NCBI GenBank assembly: GCA_000283635.1
Contig: HE613569.1
Coordinates: forward strand, 645,501 to 709,500
DNA: 64,000 nt
DNA from: Streptococcus macedonicus ACA-DC 198
GTDB taxonomy: Bacteria > Bacillota > Bacilli > Lactobacillales > Streptococcaceae
Direction of reading: 5' to 3'
A model generated the notes under the pieces. The model was not told the origin of the DNA and did no database searches. It saw only the letters and a program-made list of their open reading frames with translations. Positions 27,183-38,419 of this stretch are shown here, piece by piece (within the stretch, counting starts at the first letter, position 1; every line of letters starts with the position of its first letter). Made by a program: the position numbers and the translations under genes.

Positions 27183-28090
27183 GTTTTACAGTAAAAGTGA
27201 AAGAAGAGCTGCTCAATTTATCGCGGTTTGATAAGAGCGAATTATCAGCAATCATTAAAATGTCTGGTAGCCTTGGCTTGACAGGAGACGGACTTACTTT
27301 GTCTATCATAACGGAAAATGCTAAAATCGCTCGTCATATTTATGAATTGATTGAAAATCTTTACCATGTTCAGCCAGAAATTAAATACCACCAAAAGACA
27401 AATCTGCGTAAAAATCGTGTTTACAATGTTTTTGTGGTAGAAAATGTCAGAGAAATCTTGAATGACTTGCAGTTAGCGGATTCTTTCTTTGGCATTGAAA
27501 TGGGAATTAACCCAACTATTTTAGAAGATGATGATAAGGGACGCGCTTATTTGCGCGGCGCTTTTTTGGCGACTGGAACCATTCGTGATCCAGAATCTGG
27601 AAAATATCAGCTGGAAATTTTTTCGGTTTACCAAGACCACGCCGAAGATTTAACGAATTTGATGCGAAAATTTATTCTTGATGCCAAGGTCATTGAACAT
27701 AAAAATGGTGCGGTAACTTATTTGCAAAAAGCAGAAGACATTATGGATTTTCTTTTGGTTATTGGTGCTATGGAATGTAAAGATGTTTTTGAAGAAATTA
27801 AGATTATGCGTGAGACGCGCAACGACGTCAATCGTGCTAATAATGCGGATACGGCAAACATTGCCAAAACAGTGACAGCTAGCATGAAAACAATCAATAA
27901 TATCATTAAAATCATGGATACGGTTGGACTTGAAACTTTGCCAATTGAACTTCAACAAGTGGCTAAAATCCGTGTTGAAAATCCAGATTATTCCATTCAA
28001 CAAATTGCTGATCATTTGGAAAGCACATTGACCAAGAGTGGTGTTAACCACAGATTACGTAAGATTAATAAAATAGCAGATGAATTATAG
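27179..28090 (+). CDS. whiA: DNA-binding protein WhiA
   Basis: 303-aa protein with an N-terminal LAGLIDADG-like fold (for example [21 protein letters not shown] near residue 120) and a C-terminal helix-turn-helix ([21 protein letters not shown]..., then [15 protein letters not shown] near the end). WhiA is a transcription factor tied to cell division and chromosome segregation in Gram-positives. Last member of the overlapping yvcJ-yvcK-whiA set, 22 bases before pepD. Confidence 0.95.
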   Translation: MSFTVKVKEELLNLSRFDKSELSAIIKMSGSLGLTGDGLTLSIITENAKIARHIYELIENLYHVQPEIKYHQKTNLRKNRVYNVFVVENVREILNDLQLADSFFGIEMGINPTILEDDDKGRAYLRGAFLATGTIRDPESGKYQLEIFSVYQDHAEDLTNLMRKFILDAKVIEHKNGAVTYLQKAEDIMDFLLVIGAMECKDVFEEIKIMRETRNDVNRANNADTANIAKTVTASMKTINNIIKIMDTVGLETLPIELQQVAKIRVENPDYSIQQIADHLESTLTKSGVNHRLRKINKIADEL

Positions 28091-28112
28091 AAAGTAAAAG
28101 GAGAAGCGTATT

Positions 28113-29510
28113 ATGGCATGTACAACAATATTAGTAGGTAAAAAAGCGTCTTATGATGGTTCAACCATTATTGCACGTACGGAAGATTCACAAAGTGGCG
28201 ATTTTACGCCAAAACAATTTATCGTGGTGAAACCAGAAGACCAACCACGTCATTACAAATCAGTCTTGTCTTCATTTGAAATGGATTTACCAGATAATCC
28301 AATGCGCTACACGTCAGTGCCAGATGCCTTGCGTAAAGACGGTATCTGGGGCGAAGCTGGTATCAACGAAGCCAATGTTGCCATGAGCGAAACTGAAACC
28401 ATTACGACTAATGCGCGTGTTCTAGGAGCTGACCCTTTAGTTGAATCTGGTATTGGTGAGGAAGATATGTTGACATTGGTACTTCCTTACGTTCGTACAG
28501 CACGTGAAGGGGTAGAACGTCTCGGTGCTATCCTTGAACAATATGGCACTTACGAATCAAACGGTGTTGCCTTTTCTGATGTTAATGAAATTTGGTGGTT
28601 GGAAACCATTGGTGGTCACCATTGGATTGCTCGTCGTGTCCCAGATGATTGTTACGTCACAAATCCTAATCAGCTCGGTATTGATCACTTTGAGTTCAAC
28701 AACCCAAATGAGTACATGTATTCAAAAGATTTGCGTGATTTCATCGAAAGCAATAACTTGGATTTGACTTACTCAAATGAATGCTTTAACCCACGCTATG
28801 CTTTTGGTAGCCAACGTGATAAAGACCGTCACTACAATACACCACGTGCTTGGGCAATGCAACGTTTCTTAAACCCAGAAATTGAACAAGACCCACGTAG
28901 TTTCTTTATTCCATGGGCACAAAAACCTTACCGTAAAATTACGATCGAAGATGTTAAATACGTTTTGAGCAATCATTACCAAGACACAGAATTTGACCCG
29001 TACGGACCAGAAGGAAATGCAGTCACACAACGTGCCTTCCGCACAATTGGTATCAACCGCACTAGTCAAACAGCCATTCTTCAATTGCGCCCAGATCAAC
29101 CGCACGATACCACAGGAATTCAATGGTTGGCATACGGTTCAATGCCATTTGGAACAATGGTGCCATTCTTTACTCAAATTTCAACGACACCAGCCTATTT
29201 TGACAATACTGGCGAAAATGTCTCAACAGACTCATTCTATTGGGTAAATCGTCTTATTGCAGCAATTGCTGACCCACATTTCCACCAACATGAAGGTGAT
29301 ATTGAAGATTATATCGAAAAAACAATGGCAGCAGGACATGCACGAATCAAACGTGTCGATGCCCTTTTAGCAAACGGAGAAAAGATTGACTTTGATGCCG
29401 AAAACCAAGCCATGAGTGACTTTGTCCAAGAAGAAACTCAAAAACTGTTAAACAAAATCCTCTTTGACGCAAGTAATCTCATGACAAACCGCTTCTCAGT
29501 CAGTGATTAA
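28113..29510 (+). CDS. pepD: C69-family dipeptidase
   Basis: 465-aa peptidase of family C69 (formerly U34). The start [26 protein letters not shown] contains the nucleophile Cys3, with the Arg and Asp that follow conserved; [29 protein letters not shown] and the [13 protein letters not shown] segments are typical. It is a cytoplasmic dipeptidase with broad specificity (inferred from family). AAAGGAGAAG precedes the ATG. It is probably read through from the rapZ cluster, and a strong terminator follows. Confidence 0.93.
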   Translation: MACTTILVGKKASYDGSTIIARTEDSQSGDFTPKQFIVVKPEDQPRHYKSVLSSFEMDLPDNPMRYTSVPDALRKDGIWGEAGINEANVAMSETETITTNARVLGADPLVESGIGEEDMLTLVLPYVRTAREGVERLGAILEQYGTYESNGVAFSDVNEIWWLETIGGHHWIARRVPDDCYVTNPNQLGIDHFEFNNPNEYMYSKDLRDFIESNNLDLTYSNECFNPRYAFGSQRDKDRHYNTPRAWAMQRFLNPEIEQDPRSFFIPWAQKPYRKITIEDVKYVLSNHYQDTEFDPYGPEGNAVTQRAFRTIGINRTSQTAILQLRPDQPHDTTGIQWLAYGSMPFGTMVPFFTQISTTPAYFDNTGENVSTDSFYWVNRLIAAIADPHFHQHEGDIEDYIEKTMAAGHARIKRVDALLANGEKIDFDAENQAMSDFVQEETQKLLNKILFDASNLMTNRFSVSD

Positions 29511-29516
29511 TAGTAT

Positions 29517-29553
29517 CATTCCCTCTTGAATCTTAAGCAAGAGGGATTTTTTG
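29517..29553 (+). terminator. pepD terminator
   Basis: CCCTCTTG (29521-29528) and CAAGAGGG (29538-29545) form a perfect 8-bp stem followed by ATTTTTTG. Confidence 0.9.
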
Positions 29554-29670
29554 TTCAAAAGTATAGATTTAATAAAGATAGCGTGATAGAATGTGAAATG
29601 AAAAAACTGAAAAATTTCATTTTTCTTTCAATCGTGAAGATAAAATAAGATTCAGTAAAGGAGATTGACG

Positions 29671-30536
29671 ATGAAGCATTTGGGAAAATTATTTAAAAAA
29701 TACCGTGTATCACGAGGATTAACGTTGTGAGATGTCGCTAAAGCAGGAGTCTCAACATCACAATTATCACGTTTTGAGCAAGGAAAGACAGATTTAACGA
29801 TAACAAGACTTGCTTTAGTTTTAGAGGAAATGAATGTGCCAATTGCTGAGTTTATGCACGTTGCGGGAGATTCTCAGCGTAATCATTGAGAGAGATTATT
29901 AGAAAGAATTCATTACTATCGTTCAGTGCAAGATGTTGCTGGTTTAGAATATTTGTTAGCAGCAGAGCGAGGTGACAATACAGCAAATGAGCTGTTTCAA
30001 CACTTGAACACGATTTTAATCAGGATTTATCTTCATGATTTGTCAAAAGAAGAAGACGACTTAGCAGATGAGCTTGCTTACTTGAGTGAGTATCTGTTCA
30101 GTGTAGAAAATTGGGGTTGCTACGAATTATTGCTTTTCAAAAACGCCCTCGTTGCCTTTAATCACAGAACTTTTATACGCTTGTCAGAAGAATTAAACCA
30201 ACGAACAGCAGTTTATCAGGACCTACCAGCAAATCGCCAATTGAGATTAGATATCTTGTTAAATAGCTACTTGATGTGTGTTGAACGGGATGAATTATCT
30301 GATGCCTTTATTTTGAAAAACAATTAACAGCGGCTTCATTGACTGAAACAGAACTCTATGAAAGACTAGTCTTTCATTATGGCAAATATTTTTATCAGTT
30401 TAAAAAATCGCAGAGCGAACAAGCCATTCTTGAAATGCAAAATCCCATTAAAGTGTTGACATTAGCATCTAGCGACCAACTTGCCCAAAAATACCAAAAG
30501 CATCTTGAGAGATTAATAGGGAAAGGTAAGGAGTAA
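29671..30536 (+). pseudogene. Broken Rgg-family regulator
   Basis: Reading from ATG 29671 (AAAGGAGA upstream), the product is MKHLGKLFKKYRVSRGLTL, stop, DVAKAGVSTSQLSRFEQGKTDL: the XRE-type helix-turn-helix of Rgg/GadR/MutR regulators. There are in-frame TGA stops at 29728-29730 and 29887-29889. A frameshift near 30325 precedes the last part (TETELYERLVFHYGKYFYQFKK). The helical repeat domain is otherwise well preserved, so the damage looks recent. Rgg proteins are usually pheromone-responsive activators of a neighbouring gene, here the MFS transporter three bases downstream. Confidence 0.88.
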
Positions 30537-30539
30537 AGC

Positions 30540-31625
30540 ATGCCAGTAAATCGGTATCGAGCTTTGCTATTGATGAATGTTTTTAATGCGAGTTTGCCTT
30601 ATTATTTCGTTAGTCTTTTGCTTTTAAGGCAACTTGGATTTTCTTATACGGTTATTGGGACATTATCCGTAGTAACAGAACTGTTTGGAACAGCTTTTGA
30701 TTTGCCGCTAAGTATTTGTGCTCAAAAATTTGGTTATCAGCGATTATTAATATTATCGCACCTCTTTTTATTAGTTGCTTTAGGGGCGTTAATGAATGGA
30801 AAACTAGTTTTTGCTTTTCTAGCAGCCGTATTCATGGGCTTATCTGAATCATTATCTTCAGGAACATTAGTTTCCTTTAATTTTGATGTTTTAGCTAATG
30901 AACAAGAGTATGCTAAATTCCTTAAAAATTCAAATACGATAAAGTGTGTTTTTATTGCTTTGGTAACAATTATTTCGCCATTCTTACTAAAACAAAGTGT
31001 CTTATATCCATTAATATTATCCATTAGCTTTGTGATGATTAGCTTGATTTGTCTGTTGAAGCTGCCAAATAAAATCGTAAAATCAGATTCAAAGGAAGCT
31101 TCAGCATTATTGTCAGGAATTCGCTTAGCACCATGGCAGTTAATGATATTAGGGGTTAGTTTTACAACTCTTATTATGGTAAATAATTCTTATGCTAGCC
31201 TTTTATTGACAGACAAGGAAATTTCTTTAGATGTTTTAGGCATTATCCTGTTTTTGTTTAATTTAGGAATGGCATTAAGAAGCTATTTAAAAATTGAGTG
31301 GAAATATACTTTGGTTATCCCAATATTAGTCGTATTAATTTCCATGCAAACAGAAGTTCATCTGATAATCTTACTATTTTTATTGATTAGAATTTTAAAT
31401 GCTAACTATAATAACCAATTGATGTTAAAAATGAATCAAACGATTAAGGAAAATCGTGCCGTAGCTTGGTCTTTGTATAATTTTGCCATGTCAATAAGTT
31501 TTATGTTAGCAGATTTTTTAGCAAGGCTTATTGCAGATCGATTTGGCTTATTAATGGTATATCGAGTTTTTGGACTATCTGCCACGTTTTATCTTATCTA
31601 TTATTACTGGAAAGAGTGTAAGTAA
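30540..31625 (+). CDS. MFS transporter
   Basis: 361-aa membrane protein of the major facilitator superfamily with about 10-11 hydrophobic helices. Signs: an N-terminal MNVFNASLPYYFVSLLLLRQLGFSYTVIG segment, the FDLPLSICAQKFGYQRLLI loop (motif A-like, near residue 52) and GLSESLSSGT near 100. It is slightly short for a 12-helix MFS protein. Substrate unknown. It starts 3 bases after the broken rgg gene and was probably controlled by it. Relatives next to rgg genes often export peptides or toxic compounds, but that is only context. Confidence 0.7.
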   Translation: MPVNRYRALLLMNVFNASLPYYFVSLLLLRQLGFSYTVIGTLSVVTELFGTAFDLPLSICAQKFGYQRLLILSHLFLLVALGALMNGKLVFAFLAAVFMGLSESLSSGTLVSFNFDVLANEQEYAKFLKNSNTIKCVFIALVTIISPFLLKQSVLYPLILSISFVMISLICLLKLPNKIVKSDSKEASALLSGIRLAPWQLMILGVSFTTLIMVNNSYASLLLTDKEISLDVLGIILFLFNLGMALRSYLKIEWKYTLVIPILVVLISMQTEVHLIILLFLLIRILNANYNNQLMLKMNQTIKENRAVAWSLYNFAMSISFMLADFLARLIADRFGLLMVYRVFGLSATFYLIYYYWKECK

Positions 31626-31650
31626 TCCTCGAACTCTCACCTCACATAAA

Positions 31651-31694
31651 CATCCTATGAAACCATTGATTTCATAGGGTTTCTTTGTTTTTGC
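31651..31694 (+). terminator. MFS gene terminator
   Basis: CCTATGAA/TTCATAGG stem (31654-31661, 31671-31678) followed by GTTTCTTTGTTTTT. Confidence 0.7.
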
Positions 31695-31726
31695 ATGAAA
31701 AAAAATAATTTTTGTGAGAAAAAACC

Positions 31727-31780
31727 TTGCAAAAAACTTAAATTATGATATACTTAACCAGTAAACTATTAACTAGTTAA
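31727..31780 (+). promoter_or_regulatory. adcA promoter with two AdcR boxes
   Basis: TTGCAA (31727-31732), 16 bases, TATACT (31749-31754). TTAACTAGTTAA (31769-31780) is a perfect 12-bp AdcR palindrome (consensus TTAACNNGTTAA), and TTAACCAGTAAA (31754-31765) is a second imperfect site. Both lie from the -10 onward, as expected for zinc-dependent repression by AdcR. Confidence 0.88.
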
Positions 31781-31794
31781 GAAAAGGAGTTGTC

Positions 31795-33309
31795 ATGAAG
31801 AAGAAATTTCTTTTATTGATAAATTTAGTTGCATTTTTATTTGCTTGGCAAATCAGCCATATCAAGCAAGTTTCGGCAGATGACAAGATTGATGTTGTCA
31901 CAACTTTCTATCCTGTTTATGAATTTACCAAAGCTGTTACGGGAGATACCGCAGATGTAACCATGTTGATCAAAGCAGGAACTGAACCACACGATTTTGA
32001 ACCATCTACCAAAAATATTGCAATGATTTCAGACGCTGATGTTTTTGTCTATATGGACGATAGTATGGAAACATGGGTTGACAGTGTTGAAAAATCCATT
32101 GATTCAGACAGTTTAACAGTTGTTAAATCAACAGGAGATATGCTATTAATGGCAGGAACAGCTGATGAAGACGAAGAAGATAGTGATGACAATCATACTC
32201 ACGAATATAACCCACATGTTTGGCTCTCACCAAAACGCGCTATCACATTAGTTGAAAATATCCGTGACGCTTTTGTTGCAAAATATCCTGATAAAGCTGA
32301 TACTTTCAATAGCAACGCAGCTGCTTACATTAAAAAATTAAATGATTTAGATGCTGAATACACAGAAGCATTGTCAAATGCCAAACAAACAAGTTTTGTC
32401 ACACAGCACGCTGCTTTTGGTTATTTAGCACTTGATTACGGTTTGACACAAATTCCAATCACTGGTGTGTCAGCTGAATCAGAACCATCAGCAAAACGTT
32501 TAGCAAGTTTAACAAAATATGTCAAAAAATACGACATTAAATACATTTACTTTGAAGAAAATGCGTCAAGTAAAGTTACTTCAACTTTAGCAGCTGAAGC
32601 AGGGGTCAAAACAGCGGTGTTAAATCCGATTGAAAGCTTAACAAGCAAACAAATCAAAGCTGGTGAAGATTATTTCTCAGTTATGGAAGAAAATTTGAAA
32701 GCTTTGCAATTGACAACAGATGTCGCTGGTAAGACTATCAAAACTGAAACAGACACAACCAAGACTGTTCAAAATGGTTACTTCAAAGATAAAGATGTTA
32801 CCGACCGTTCATTGAGCGATTGGTCTGGTAAATGGCAATCAGTTTACCCATATCTTCTTGATGGCACATTGGATCAAGTTTGGGAATACAAAGCTAAAGC
32901 TTCAAAAGGTGAAAAAACAGCCGAAGAATATAAGGAATACTACACAACAGGTTACAAGACAGACGTTGAACAAACCAATATCAGCGGTAAAAAGAATACC
33001 ATTACATTTATCAAAAACGGTGAGAAATACAAGTTTACTTATAAATATGTAGGTTACAAGATTTTGACTTATGAAAAAGGTAACCGTGGTGTCCGTTATT
33101 TGTTTGAAACAGATGATGAAAATGCTGGTGAATTCAAATACGTCCAATTTAGTGACCACAACATCACAACAACAGATGCTGAGCATTTCCACATTTTCTG
33201 GGGTGGTGAAAGCCATGACACGCTTCTTGAAGAAATGGATAACTGGCCAACTTATTATCCAACTAGCTTAACAGGTCAAGAAATCGCACAAGAAATTGTT
33301 GCCCACTAA
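31795..33309 (+). CDS. adcA: Zinc-binding protein AdcA (ZnuA-ZinT fusion)
   Basis: 504-aa zinc-binding protein. Residues ~30-310 form the ZnuA-type solute-binding domain (TTFYPVYEFTKAVTGD, GTEPHDFEPS, NPHVWLSP, TQHAAFGYLALDYG, the zinc-ligand histidines). Residues ~325-504 form the ZinT domain (NGYFKDKDVTDRSLSDWSG, EHFHIFWGG). The acidic, histidine-poor loop AGTADEDEEDSDDNHTHEY replaces the usual His-rich loop. Oddly, the N-terminus (MKKKFLLLINLVAFLFAWQ, then VSADD) has no lipobox cysteine, so it looks like a secreted rather than lipid-anchored protein. No adcBC genes are nearby. Confidence 0.93.
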   Translation: MKKKFLLLINLVAFLFAWQISHIKQVSADDKIDVVTTFYPVYEFTKAVTGDTADVTMLIKAGTEPHDFEPSTKNIAMISDADVFVYMDDSMETWVDSVEKSIDSDSLTVVKSTGDMLLMAGTADEDEEDSDDNHTHEYNPHVWLSPKRAITLVENIRDAFVAKYPDKADTFNSNAAAYIKKLNDLDAEYTEALSNAKQTSFVTQHAAFGYLALDYGLTQIPITGVSAESEPSAKRLASLTKYVKKYDIKYIYFEENASSKVTSTLAAEAGVKTAVLNPIESLTSKQIKAGEDYFSVMEENLKALQLTTDVAGKTIKTETDTTKTVQNGYFKDKDVTDRSLSDWSGKWQSVYPYLLDGTLDQVWEYKAKASKGEKTAEEYKEYYTTGYKTDVEQTNISGKKNTITFIKNGEKYKFTYKYVGYKILTYEKGNRGVRYLFETDDENAGEFKYVQFSDHNITTTDAEHFHIFWGGESHDTLLEEMDNWPTYYPTSLTGQEIAQEIVAH

Positions 33310-33332
33310 AAACAACCTCATCAAAAATAGCT

Positions 33333-33365
33333 AAAAAATCTGAAACAAAACGTTTCAGATTTTTT
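33333..33365 (+). terminator. adcA terminator
   Basis: AAAAAATCTGAAAC - AAAAC - GTTTCAGATTTTTT with a long A/T-flanked stem. Confidence 0.9.
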
Positions 33366-33519
33366 GTTTGAAATATGATACCTGTTACCACTTTGTTGTT
33401 CTTCGTTAGTGAAAAAATATTTTATTTTAATAAAAAAATAAAGAAGTTTCAGTAAAATGCTAAGCGTTATGTAAGCAAAGGGAAGTAATTTGGGAAATAT
33501 CAAAGAAGAGGTGCTGAAT

Positions 33520-34182
33520 ATGGTTAAAGCATTGGAGACTAGTTTTAAACGCATTGAGAAAAAGTATGTTTTGGATAAAGAAAAACTAGGAGCTATTTGA
33601 GATGATTTGAAAGAACACCTTGTAGAGGATGAATATCCGACATCAATAATTACTAATATTTATTTTGACACAACAGATTTCCAAGTCATTCAGGACTCGA
33701 TTGCAAAGAAAAATGGTCGCGAAAAGATTTGTATGCGAACTTACGTCACAAATCCGACAGAAGATAGCCAAGCCTTTTTGGAATTAAAGAAAAAAGACGC
33801 CGAAGGTACCGGTCATAAATTCCGTTTGGTTTCGGAAATAGGCGCTATTAAACAATTTATTGAAAGTGGGAAATTGACACATGCCACAATCGAAGACCAA
33901 CTTTTAATCGATGAATTGAATACACTTAAAGAACGATATGGTGACTTGAGTGCACGTATGTTGATTTATTATGAACGTTCTTCTTTTAAAGAAAAACATC
34001 ATATTAAAGGGCAACCACCAAGGAAAATTCGTGTGACAGTTGACCAAAATGTTACTTATCGTGATTATGATGTAGAAAAATCAAGGGGAAATTACGGTAG
34101 TGAGCTATTCGGTGACGGAAAAGTCATCATAGAAATTAAAACCCCGCTTATTGTCAGTGATTATTTGCTTGGTGAATGGTAG
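33520..34182 (+). pseudogene. Remnant of a VTC-domain protein
   Basis: From ATG 33520 the product reads MVKALETSFKRIEKKYVLDKEK, a TGA stop at 33598-33600, then NIYFDTTDFQVIQDSIAKK, FLELKKKDAEGTGHKFR, RMLIYYERSSFK, KIRVTVDQNVTYRDYD and KVIIEIKTP. These are the tunnel-wall basic/acidic motifs of VTC domains (polyphosphate-polymerase-like). After EIKTP the normal ending is missing and the sequence passes directly into a DUF4956 gene in another frame. A nonsense mutation plus a deletion therefore make it inactive. Confidence 0.8.
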
Positions 34183-34652
34183 TCTGAGAACAAGTGTTGC
34201 CGTAGCTGGAACATTTAGTTTGGTACGTTTTCGCTCAGCCGCAGGTGGTGCGCGTGAATTATTGGCACTCTTTTTAACAATGACTATCGTATTAAGTACA
34301 GGAATGGGGTACTTAACTTTAGCTATTTTGTCAACAATTGCTATCTTGGTGATTTGGCTTGGAAAAAACGACCTTCTTTAGTTCGGGACAAACGGTGAGA
34401 CATTTGGTGATTGATTTGCCAAAAGACCGAAAAGATGAAAAGTTAATCCGCCACATCTTACACCAATTTTGTCGAGATATTGAATTGGTATCATTGAAGA
34501 GTGGTCATAGCGGTGAACATTTGACGTTAACCTATCAAATCGACCTAAATTCGGATGACGATGACGTTTTATTAACCGATGAATTGGTCAAACACATTGC
34601 TGATATTGACATATCAATGACCAAATTAGCTAAGAAAAAGAAAAACTTGTAA
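34146..34652 (+). pseudogene. Remnant of a DUF4956 membrane protein
   Basis: Starts inside the protein with LVNGSLRTSVAVAGTFSLVRFRSA and ELLALFLTMTIVLSTGMGYL, the conserved membrane core of DUF4956 proteins. The N-terminal helices are gone. A stop at 34379-34381 and a frame change near 34360 separate it from the soluble C-terminal part (RHLVIDLPKDRKDEKLIRHIL). DUF4956 genes normally follow VTC-domain genes, so one deletion seems to have removed the end of the VTC gene and the start of this one. Confidence 0.75.
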
Positions 34653-34669
34653 TACAAGTTAACCAGAAC

Positions 34670-35889
34670 GGCACTGCACCCATAAAGTGAGACAATAGAA
34701 AAACACTCCTAGAATTCTGGTAAACTAGAACTCAGGAGTGTTTTATTATGGTGAAAAAAGCTTATTCTTTAGAAACCAAACTTGCCTCTATCGAGATGAA
34801 GAAAGCAGGCAAGTCCACAAAGGTTATCATGGAAACCTTAGGAGTAAAAAATAAAAGTCAAGTTTATACTTGGTGGAAATGGTACCAAAATGATGAACTC
34901 TATCGCTTTTACCAGCCGGTTGGGAAACAGTATAGCTACGGAAAAGAGAGGAAGGAATTATCTGAACTGGGTCAATTGAAATTACAGGTGAAACTTCTAA
35001 AAAAGTATCGCAGCTTGACGAGAAACCAGACAAAGTAGCCATCATCAAGCTGGTTAAAGTCTATAAACAAGATTATCCCATTCAACAGATTTTTCAGTGC
35101 TTCAATGCCCCTAAATCTACCTATTACCGTTGGTTAAAAAGTCTAGACAATGGAGAAAGTAAATTTGACAAGGTTACAATAGGATAGAAGAGCTCTGTCT
35201 GAAATCTCAATTTATCTATGGCTATCGTACGATTACTCGCTTGTTGTTCAAAGAATACGGACTGGTTGTCAATGCCAAGAAAGTGTATCGAATCATGAAA
35301 GAGAATGAATGGTTGTGTCGTACTAAGCCTAAGAAATTCCCAAATCTTGGCAAACCTTACTATGTTATCGATAACAAGATGGACAGGGACTTCCAATCAA
35401 GCAAACCGCTTCATAAGCTGGTAACGGATATTACTTACTTATACTTTGGAAATTGTAAGCTCTACCTTTCCTCTATCATGAATTTGTTCAATCGTGAAAT
35501 TATCGCTTATTCTATTTCTGATGTGCAAAATACAGATTTTGTATTAGATACACTGAATCAACTAGAACTCCCCAGAGAAGCTATTCTTCATAGCGACCAA
35601 GGTTCTGTCTACACTTCAAAGGCCTCACCCGCTCCATGTCCCGTAAAGGAAGACCTGCAGATAATGCCTGCATTGAATGGTTTCACTCCGTTCTAAAGTC
35701 TGAAACCTTTTATATCCATAACTGGAGAAACCTCAATAGAGATAGTATAACAGATATTGTCAAAAACTATATCACATTTTATAATGAAACTAGAATTCAA
35801 CGGAACTTAAAAGATATGTCTCCTGTTGAATACAGGAAACATGTCTTACAATAGTGTTTTTCTTTTGTCCTACTAACGGGGGCAGTGCC
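34670..35889 (+). mobile_element. Decayed IS3-family element inside a terminator
   Basis: Imperfect inverted ends start GGCACTGCACCCATAAAG (34670) and, from the right, GGCACTGCCCCCGTTAGT (ending 35889); both sides later carry GAAAAACACT. AAC lies on both flanks as a 3-bp target duplication. Removing the element and one AAC gives AACCAGAAC-TTCG-GTTCTGGTT-TTTT, a perfect terminator with a UUCG tetraloop. The element thus landed at the apex of a terminator hairpin. Confidence 0.85.
34748..35854 (+). pseudogene. Frameshifted IS3-family transposase
   Basis: OrfA (34748-35038) begins MVKKAYSLETKLASIEMKKAGKS with a helix-turn-helix. OrfB pieces follow in several frames: STYYRWLKSL near 35115, then LVTDITYLYFGNCKLYLS (first catalytic Asp), ILHSDQGSVYTS (second Asp), and ADNACIEWFHSVLKSE (catalytic Glu). 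Frameshifts near 35165-35190 and 35620-35640 separate the parts, so no active transposase can be made. Confidence 0.85.
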
Positions 35890-35984
35890 AACTTCGGTTC
35901 TGGTTTTTTGATGAACAATTAAACAAGCTTGTAAGTTCTTGCAGATTGAATTATCAGTGTGACAATAGACGATTTTTGAGTGCG

Positions 35985-36013
35985 TTGTCAGCTTCTGAAA
36001 ACTTTGTTATAAT
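35985..36013 (+). promoter_or_regulatory. Promoter of the GH73 gene
   Basis: TTGTCA (35985-35990), 17 bases, TATAAT (36008-36013), 35 bases before the GTG start. Confidence 0.75.
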
Positions 36014-36047
36014 GAATTAAGATAGCACTTACAATTAAGGAGACACC

Positions 36048-36764
36048 GTGAAAGAAAAGCGTATTACAAAGTTCTTTTTAACCTGCGCAACTGTAGTTAC
36101 TTGTATTACCTTGGGTGTTAACCTTTGTTTTCAACATTCTACAAAAGCGGTTGTCGCAGAATCTTCGGAAACATCAGATATAGCAACAGTTGATTTTATT
36201 GCAAGCATTGGCGAAACAGCACGACAAATTGGGCAAGATCGTAATCTCTACGCTTCTGTGATGATTGCACAATCTGTCTTAGAATCAAGTAGTGGGCAGT
36301 CTGCGCTCAGCCAGTCTCCTTATTATAATTTCTTTGGTATCAAGGGAAGTTACAATGGCAATTCTGTGACCATGCTAACTTGGGAAGATGACGGAAATGG
36401 CAATACTTACGAAGTTGACCAAGCATTCAGGTCATATGATAGTTTAAGCGATTCGTTGAATGATTACGCTAATTTGCTTAGCTGGGATTTGTATTCTGGA
36501 ACGTGGAAATCTAACACTACATCTTATCAAGATGCCACGGCAGCCTTGACTGGTTTGTATGCCACAGACACATCTTACGCTGATAAATTAAATGCTTTAA
36601 TTGAGCAATATGGTTTGACAGCCTACGATGAACCAGCAAGCACAGAGGAAGAAACAAGTAGCGAGGACAATTCAGACCATGTCTGGAATGAATACCGTGG
36701 TTCTTACACAACAGCAGCCATCCTAGCAGAAGACGAAGCATGGTTTAGCTTCATTGGTCAATAA
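36048..36764 (+). CDS. Secreted glucosaminidase (GH73) hydrolase
   Basis: 238-aa exported cell-wall hydrolase. A signal peptide or anchor spans residues ~8-28 (FFLTCATVVTCITLGVNL). The glucosaminidase domain follows: SIGETARQIGQDRNLYASVMIAQSVLESSSGQSALS near residues 50-85 (catalytic Glu in ESSSG), YYNFFGIKGSYNGNSV, and the YADKLNALIEQYGL end near 185. A short acidic tail (residues ~195-238) follows. Start is GTG at 36048, supported by AAGGAGA at normal spacing. A terminator directly follows. Confidence 0.88.
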   Translation: MKEKRITKFFLTCATVVTCITLGVNLCFQHSTKAVVAESSETSDIATVDFIASIGETARQIGQDRNLYASVMIAQSVLESSSGQSALSQSPYYNFFGIKGSYNGNSVTMLTWEDDGNGNTYEVDQAFRSYDSLSDSLNDYANLLSWDLYSGTWKSNTTSYQDATAALTGLYATDTSYADKLNALIEQYGLTAYDEPASTEEETSSEDNSDHVWNEYRGSYTTAAILAEDEAWFSFIGQ

Positions 36765-36769
36765 AATAG

Positions 36770-36796
36770 AAAAGAGGAATTTTCTCCTCTTTTTTT
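36770..36796 (+). terminator. GH73 gene terminator
   Basis: AAAAGAGGA - ATTTTC - TCCTCTTTTTTT hairpin. Confidence 0.85.
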
Positions 36797-36826
36797 ACAT
36801 TATTTTGAAAATAAAAAAAGAGCACA

Positions 36827-37954
<1,128 letters not shown>

Positions 37955-37959
37955 GCGGC

Positions 37960-37997
37960 AAAATAAAAAAAGCCATTTCGATTGCTCGAAAATGACT
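37960..37997 (-). terminator. rpmE2 terminator
   Basis: On the minus strand GTCATTTTCGA - GCAA - TCGAAATGGC (with G-U and one bulge) followed by TTTTTTTATTTT. The IS30 right end lies 5 bases beyond the U-tract. Confidence 0.8.
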
Positions 37998-38017
37998 TTC
38001 CTGTAAAATGCGGTTTC

Positions 38018-38260
38018 TTATTTGAGACCGTATTTTTTGTTGAAGCGATCCACACGACCGTCTACTTGTGTGAATTTTTGGCGTCCAGTGTAGAATGGGT
38101 GAGAATCTGATGAGATTTCCACACGTACAAGTGGATAAGTAGCGCCTTCAAATTCCACAGTTTCGTTAGAAGATTTTGTAGAACCGCTAAGGAATTTGTA
38201 ACCAGTAGTTGTGTCCATGAACACTACTGGACGGTATTCTGGATGGATGTTTTGTTTCAT
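38018..38260 (-). CDS. rpmE2: Ribosomal protein L31 type B
   Basis: 80-aa large-subunit protein. [24 protein letters not shown] and the end [18 protein letters not shown] are those of L31. It lacks the CxxC zinc motifs of the C+ form, so it is the zinc-independent type B, in many bacteria made under zinc limitation. No AdcR box was noticed upstream. AGAAAGGAAA precedes the ATG. Confidence 0.96.
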   Translation of the reverse strand: MKQNIHPEYRPVVFMDTTTGYKFLSGSTKSSNETVEFEGATYPLVRVEISSDSHPFYTGRQKFTQVDGRVDRFNKKYGLK

Positions 38261-38419
38261 TGTTAAAAGATTTCCTTTCTGCCATGGTACTTTTTTGACG
38301 CACCATAGTTATTTTAACTTCTATAGTTTATCAAATAATGCGATATTTGACAAGACTTTTAAGCAAATTAATTGAATTAAAATCAAGTTGTCATTAAGTC
38401 AAGCCTATCAAGGGATAGC

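Noticed and set aside
24331..33600. Possible UGA recoding, since four broken genes share in-frame TGA stops
   Set aside because: The same genes also carry frameshifts or deletions, TAA stops break other genes, and intact genes use TGA as a normal stop (for example leuB). Simple pseudogenes explain it.
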